Assembly: GCF_000380185.1 (NCBI RefSeq)
Contig: NZ_KB904769.1
Location: forward strand, 114,002 to 178,001
Direction: 5' to 3'
DNA from: Thiofilum flexile DSM 14609
GTDB taxonomy: Bacteria; Pseudomonadota; Gammaproteobacteria; Thiotrichales; Thiotrichaceae
Length of the DNA: 64,000 nt
Shown here: piece after piece, positions 59,652 to 64,000 of the stretch
Numbering within the stretch: the stretch's first letter is position 1
Layout of the letters: each line of letters opens with the position of its first letter
Translations under genes and position numbers: made by a program
Notes under the pieces: generated by a model
What the model was told of the DNA's origin: nothing
Databases searched by the model: none
What the model saw: only the letters and a program-made list of their open reading frames with translations

Positions 59652-62050
59652 CTACGGGGTGCTTCCATTGTGGTTTAACCCTGCCTGCGGGTGCCACTTA
59701 TAGTGCTGAGGTATTGGGTGAGTCGCGTCAGTTTTGCTGTACCGGGTGTCAATCTGTGGCAGAGGCCATTGTCGCCAATGGCCTAGTCGATTTTTATCAG
59801 TTTCGCTCAGAAGTGAGCACTAAACCAGAAGCGTTAGTGCCGGATGCTTTGCGCCAATTATTTATCTACGACGAACCGGAACTGCAAAAAAGTTTTGTAC
59901 AGGTGAAAGTTGGCGATGAGCGCGAAGCATCTCTCATGATGGAGGGCATTGTTTGTGCCGCTTGTGTGTGGCTAAACGAACATCACGTCAAGCAGATTCC
60001 CGGCGTGTTGGATTTTAGAGTGAATTACTCTACCCATCGAGCGACGTTGCGCTGGGATAATTCCCGTGTGGTCTTAAGCACGGTGCTTAAGGCTATTGCT
60101 GATATGGGGTATCTCGCACATCCCTTTGATCCGGGGCGGATGCAGACCCTGCAAAAGAAAGAAAAGTCTATTGCGCTCAGACGTATTGCTATCGCCGGTT
60201 TAGGCATGATGCAAGTCATGATGATTGCAGTAGCAATGTATGTGGGAAGCTATTCGGATATGACGGATAGCATGCGGAGCTTTCTGCGTTGGATTAGTCT
60301 GATTATGACTATTCCGGTGGTATTTTACTCGGCTAATGTATTTTTTATCTCCGCATGGCGCGATCTGCGGCGCGGCTACTTTGGCATGGATGTACCCGTT
60401 TCCATTGCGATTGGGGTGGCTTTTAGTGCGAGTGTTTGGGCCACTATTCATCACACAGGTGAAGTGTATTTTGACTCGGTCACCATGTTTACCTTCTTTT
60501 TACTGACTGGGCGTTTTCTAGAAATGCAGGCTCGGCATAAAGCCGGACAGGTAGCCGAGGCCTTAGTACGCCTTTTACCCGCTACGGCTACGCGTTTACG
60601 GGCAGGTCAGGTGGAGGTCGTGGCGGTGAGTGCTTTAGAAAAGCATGATCAGGTATTAATTAAGTCCGGTGAAATCGTGCCTGCGGATGGTATGGTGCTA
60701 GAGGGTATTAGTAGTATTAATGAGTCATTGCTGAGCGGCGAGAGTTTGCCTACTAGCAAACAGGTAGGGGATACCCTAGTTGGTGGAACGGTGAATTTAG
60801 AAAGTCCACTGGTAATGCAAGTAGAAAAAGTGGGCGATAGCACTGTATTAGCCGCAATTATTCGTTTATTAGAGCGTGCTCAGTCTGAAAAGCCTTACTT
60901 AGCACGTTTAGCAGAAAAAGTAGCCTCGCGCTTTGTGCCGCTGATTTTATTAACAGCCATCGCTGTATTTGGCTATTGGTATGCTCAGGGTTCCGAGCAT
61001 GCATTTTGGATCGCCTTATCGGTATTAGTGATTACTTGCCCGTGTGCTTTTTCTTTGGCAACGCCGGTGGCTTTAACGGTGGCAACGGGTCAATTAACCT
61101 CACAGGGCGTACTCACCACACGAGGGCATGCTCTAGAAACCTTAGCTCAGGTAACTCATATTATCTTTGATAAAACAGGGACTTTAACTACCGGACAGCT
61201 CGCGTTAACAGCAACCCAACCTTTGAGCCATTTAAGTGCAGATGAGTGTTTAAATGTAGCCGCAGGGCTTGAGCGAGTATCCGAGCATCCTGTCGCGCGG
61301 GCATTATTAGCCGCTGCTACGAGTCCAGAGCCACTACAAACTATTCAAGCTTATTCGGGGCGGGGCTTAGAGGGACAGTGGAATAATGTAACGCTGAGGA
61401 TTGGGGCTGCGGCATTCGTGGCGGAGTTAGTCGGGTCAGAAGTGCCATCACACAAGCTGTTAGCGGATCAGTCTGTAGTCTGGCTGGGGCAAGCGGGGCA
61501 GTGGTTGGCACTATTTTATGTACAAGATCATATCCGTCCTGATGCTCAGCATACTGTGCAGATGTTACATCAACAGGGCATTAAGGTCTCGCTACTCAGT
61601 GGTGATAATCCCGCCGTGGTGGCGAGTGTGGCGCAAGCCTTATCCATTCAGCAGGCTTTGGGTGCTCAATTGCCCGCTGATAAATTAGCCTATTTACAAG
61701 GTTTACAAGCACAGGGCGAGATTGTGGCAATGGTGGGAGATGGGGTGAATGATGCTCCCGTTCTCGCCGCTGCTCAGGTATCGCTGGCAATGGGCAGTGG
61801 TTCACAGCTAGCCCAAGCTAGTGCGGATATGGTGTTATTAAGTGAGCACTTAGAGCGTATCCCCTACGCGATCACCACAGCAAAACGCATGCAAACCATT
61901 ATTAAGCAAAACTTTGCATGGACGATTGGCTATAATCTTATAGCGATTCCCTTGGCTGCCTTAGGTTGGGTTGCCCCTTGGTTAGCAGCGATTGGTATGT
62001 CTATGAGTTCGTTAATTGTTGTACTTAATGCCTTAAGGCTTAAGAATTAA
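59630..62050 (+). CDS. ccoI: Copper-exporting P-type ATPase for cbb3 assembly
   Basis: CcoI/FixI (806 aa) moves copper for CuB insertion. N-terminal motifs are CFHCG and FCCTGCQSVAEAI, then an HMA-like segment MEGIVCAACVWLNE. The P-ATPase parts are LLSGESLP, the ion-binding CPCAFSLATPVALT, phosphorylation site DKTGTLT, SEHPVARALL and GDGVNDAPVLAAAQVSLAMG. GTG at 59630 lies inside the ccoH 3' end (22 bp overlap), and no later start keeps the first Cys motif. Confidence 0.95.
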   Translation: MGSASLLTTGCFHCGLTLPAGATYSAEVLGESRQFCCTGCQSVAEAIVANGLVDFYQFRSEVSTKPEALVPDALRQLFIYDEPELQKSFVQVKVGDEREASLMMEGIVCAACVWLNEHHVKQIPGVLDFRVNYSTHRATLRWDNSRVVLSTVLKAIADMGYLAHPFDPGRMQTLQKKEKSIALRRIAIAGLGMMQVMMIAVAMYVGSYSDMTDSMRSFLRWISLIMTIPVVFYSANVFFISAWRDLRRGYFGMDVPVSIAIGVAFSASVWATIHHTGEVYFDSVTMFTFFLLTGRFLEMQARHKAGQVAEALVRLLPATATRLRAGQVEVVAVSALEKHDQVLIKSGEIVPADGMVLEGISSINESLLSGESLPTSKQVGDTLVGGTVNLESPLVMQVEKVGDSTVLAAIIRLLERAQSEKPYLARLAEKVASRFVPLILLTAIAVFGYWYAQGSEHAFWIALSVLVITCPCAFSLATPVALTVATGQLTSQGVLTTRGHALETLAQVTHIIFDKTGTLTTGQLALTATQPLSHLSADECLNVAAGLERVSEHPVARALLAAATSPEPLQTIQAYSGRGLEGQWNNVTLRIGAAAFVAELVGSEVPSHKLLADQSVVWLGQAGQWLALFYVQDHIRPDAQHTVQMLHQQGIKVSLLSGDNPAVVASVAQALSIQQALGAQLPADKLAYLQGLQAQGEIVAMVGDGVNDAPVLAAAQVSLAMGSGSQLAQASADMVLLSEHLERIPYAITTAKRMQTIIKQNFAWTIGYNLIAIPLAALGWVAPWLAAIGMSMSSLIVVLNALRLKN

Positions 62051-62180
62051 CGAATGCGCTAGATCCTTATAAATAGTGATAATTTTCACATAAAAAATTG
62101 AATAGTAACATTTCATTAATCTCAATTAGATGGTAAATTAATTCCTAACCACTCCTCATAATAAAAGAGTATGACCTATT

Positions 62181-62387
62181 ATGGATGCCCTCTATATGTT
62201 GATTCCGATAGCTATTGGGGTCATGATTGTGATTGTGATTGCTTTTATTTATACGGTTAAAAGTGGTCAATATGATGATCTTGAAGGGCCTGCGCATCGT
62301 ATTTTAATGGATGATGATGATCCACGTATCCCCCATCAGCCTACTAAACCCCAGCCCACTAACCCTTTAGATAAAGGGCAAGCGTAG
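62181..62387 (+). CDS. ccoS: cbb3 assembly protein CcoS
   Basis: CcoS (68 aa) is a small membrane protein needed to insert cofactors in CcoN. It has one helix (MLIPIAIGVMIVIVIAFIYT) and the family tail SGQYDDLEGPAHRILMDDDD. It lies 130 bp after ccoI. Nothing beyond short repeats was seen in the AT-rich gap. Confidence 0.92.
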   Translation: MDALYMLIPIAIGVMIVIVIAFIYTVKSGQYDDLEGPAHRILMDDDDPRIPHQPTKPQPTNPLDKGQA

Positions 62388-62648
62388 GCATGATTTTTGT
62401 ACACTAATGTTTATTTTTAAGCCTTTTGTCAAAAATCTTACTATCTATTACGCATAACTGACCGAGTTGTCCTATTCTCAGTGGTAGATTGTGTATAGAA
62501 AGAGTTTATTAATGTGTTGTTTTATCCGTAAACCAATGGTTTATATCCGGTAAGGGATGACTGGACAGCCATAACGTCGCACCATGGGCAGTATTAGGAT
62601 AGGTGGTAGTGTGCTGGCTAAAAGTCTCAATAAGGAGAATTGTTTTTT

Positions 62649-63581
62649 ATGTCAGATAGAAGGTTACAGGTCTTTCATGCTGTTGCAAGACTCTTAAGTT
62701 TCACTAAGGCTGCTGAAGTGTTGCATATGACACAGCCTGCCGTGACTTTCCAGATTCGTCAATTGGAGGACCAATTTGATACGCGATTATTTGATCGCAC
62801 TCACAATCGTGTGACATTGACCGATGCTGGGCAAATTGTTTTTGAGTATGCCGAAAAGATTTTCGAGCAATATAATGAAATGGAAAATGCCATTCGTGAA
62901 ATGACCGATGATATCAGTGGCTCACTGACTATTGGTGCAAGCACGACGATTTCAGAGTATATGTTGCCCGCTTTGCTCGGTGATTTTAAGTCTAAAAATA
63001 CGGATGTAAAACTACGCCTGCGGGTATCTAATACCGAAGGCATTGTGTCAATGGTGGAAAATAACGTCATTGATCTGGGCGTGGTAGAAGGCCCCGTATC
63101 TAATAGAAATCTATTAGTGGAAGTCTGCCGTCATGATGAGTTGGTATTAATCGTGCCCCCAAATCACGCATTAGCTAGCTACGATACCGTCTCAGTGAAG
63201 GATATACTGAAATATCCTTTTATTTGTCGTGAAGAAGGCTCCGGTACGCGTGAAGTTACGTTAGAGTATATGAACTCACAAGGGGTTGATAAGCACTCTA
63301 TGAGTAATTGCTTAGAGCTAGGCAGCCCTGAGGCCGTCAAAGGTGCAGTTGAAGCAGGTATGGGGGTATCGATTGTATCGAGTGCCTCGATTAGTAAAGA
63401 GCTGCGTTTAGGCAGTTTAGTCCCTGTTAAACTAGACCCACCGCTCGCGCGCGATTTTTCCTTTGTACGTCAGCGCCAAAAGTTCAAAGTGCCTGCTATG
63501 GAAGAACTCTTGGAGTTTGCCCGTAATTATTGCCAGAAAACTCAACAAGACGACGCTATTAATCCCACTCCTTTAGCGTAA
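62649..63581 (+). CDS. LysR-family transcriptional regulator (CysL/CbbR-like)
   Basis: The 310-aa protein has an N-terminal winged HTH (LQVFHAVARLLSFTKAAEVL followed by HMTQPAVTFQIRQLE) and a LysR substrate-binding domain with GSLTIGASTTISEYMLP, VVEGPV and ICREEGSGTREV. That last motif is typical of the CysL/YeiE/CbbR branch, whose members respond to sulfur or carbon metabolites. The target is unknown; carbon fixation or sulfur genes are guesses. ATG 62649 follows GGAG by 11 nt; a TTG at 62640 is too close to it. Confidence 0.9.
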   Translation: MSDRRLQVFHAVARLLSFTKAAEVLHMTQPAVTFQIRQLEDQFDTRLFDRTHNRVTLTDAGQIVFEYAEKIFEQYNEMENAIREMTDDISGSLTIGASTTISEYMLPALLGDFKSKNTDVKLRLRVSNTEGIVSMVENNVIDLGVVEGPVSNRNLLVEVCRHDELVLIVPPNHALASYDTVSVKDILKYPFICREEGSGTREVTLEYMNSQGVDKHSMSNCLELGSPEAVKGAVEAGMGVSIVSSASISKELRLGSLVPVKLDPPLARDFSFVRQRQKFKVPAMEELLEFARNYCQKTQQDDAINPTPLA

Positions 63582-63693
63582 GCTGAGGGAGTCGTGACAA
63601 TAATAATGAGATTAAAGGCAGACGAAACTATCAAAGGCTGAATAGTTCTAAGATAATACGTGTGATTTTATTCTCTTTAAGTCGTCGAGATAC

Positions 63694-64000
63694 ATGTTAT
63701 TAGGTTCCCCCCCATCAAAATCGCTCTCGGCTAGAGAGCGTGAGTTATTGGGTCTGTTTCAGACTCTAGAGGAAAGTCATCAAACCACTATCTTGGCGTT
63801 TGCGGCATTTTTAGTAAGTCGCCAAACCCCAGTGGTTGCTCCAACTCTACCAGCGCCTCAGTTACTACCAAGACCTGAGCAAGAAAGTGTGGTTAAAGCC
63901 CTCAAACGTCTTAAGGCTAGTTATCCTATGCTAGAAAATGAGGTATTACTACACGCATCGACTGCTCTCATGACGGAACATATTATGCAAGGTCGTCCTG
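63694..64000 (+). CDS. Conserved hypothetical protein (N-terminal part; runs off the right edge)
   Basis: The frame opens with ATG at 63694 (CGAGA just upstream) and is open to the last base, about 102 residues. The visible part begins MLLGSPPSKSLSARERELLG, then FQTLEESHQTTILAFAAFLV, a Pro-rich stretch, and VVKALKRLKASYPMLENEVL. It appears helical and soluble. I do not recognise the family. It follows the LysR gene on the same strand, 112 bp downstream. Confidence 0.6.
   Translation, partial: MLLGSPPSKSLSARERELLGLFQTLEESHQTTILAFAAFLVSRQTPVVAPTLPAPQLLPRPEQESVVKALKRLKASYPMLENEVLLHASTALMTEHIMQGRP

Overview
The window looks like chromosomal DNA of a sulfur-oxidising gammaproteobacterium, most plausibly from the Thiothrix/Thiolinea-like Thiotrichales. 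That placement is an inference. It rests on the block mltD-like / yafS-like methyltransferase / rnhA / dnaQ, the ffs-dnaX-ybaB-recR order, the divergent rne/rluC pair, a type IV pilus chemosensory cluster, a persulfide dioxygenase, a TauE-family anion exporter and a complete cbb3 oxidase locus. Base composition is moderate (mid-40s % GC by eye). No rRNA, tRNA, prophage, insertion sequence or CRISPR array was seen.

Layout. 1-7 kb: FHA protein (cut by the left edge), lytic transglycosylase, methyltransferase, RNase HI, DNA polymerase III epsilon, persulfide dioxygenase, 6-phosphogluconate dehydrogenase, a DUF2087 protein behind a possibly structured leader, and a nitroreductase. 7-12 kb: a molybdopterin-fold protein coupled to a diguanylate cyclase, a GlsB/YeaQ membrane protein, and an esterase-like/HtrA protease pair. 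12-22 kb: HAD phosphatase, RppH, HemJ, TlpA-like thioredoxin, bactofilin, ErpA, a lipoprotein, low-molecular-weight tyrosine phosphatase, RNase E and RluC. 22-33 kb: two thiamine operons (thiED, and thiC-thiO-thiS-thiG under a TPP riboswitch) flank an accessory stretch with a macrodomain-like protein, a gene remnant, an L,D-transpeptidase, a GH-A-like secreted protein, a fused tandem-duplicated small protein and an HTH protein. 33-40 kb: an RND pump and adaptor, overlapped tail-to-tail by a tail-anchored protein. 40-47 kb: a Pil-Chp type chemosensory operon (response regulators, CheW, PilJ-like MCP, hybrid CheA). 47-53 kb: 4.5S RNA, dnaX, ybaB, recR, hinT, a UPF0175/DUF3368 toxin-antitoxin pair, rtcB and dgkA. 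53-64 kb: ccoNOQP and ccoGHIS, a LysR regulator and a right-edge partial gene.

The genes suggest an aerobic or microaerobic lifestyle. A cbb3 oxidase lies behind a perfect FNR/Anr-type palindrome, thiamine is made through the oxygen-dependent ThiO branch, sulfane sulfur is oxidised by the persulfide dioxygenase, and surface motility is probably controlled by the Pil-Chp cluster.

The most unusual signals are non-coding. (1) A 108-bp palindromic element occurs twice, in opposite orientation, each copy between convergent genes; the copies differ in the outer stem at four base pairs, all compensated. (2) An A10 run in dnaX leads to early stops in both other frames, as expected for programmed gamma/tau production. 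(3) A perfect 11-bp hairpin abuts the rne start codon. (4) A small gene is duplicated together with its ribosome-binding site and fused in frame. (5) Two isolated sequences resemble type I-C CRISPR repeats.
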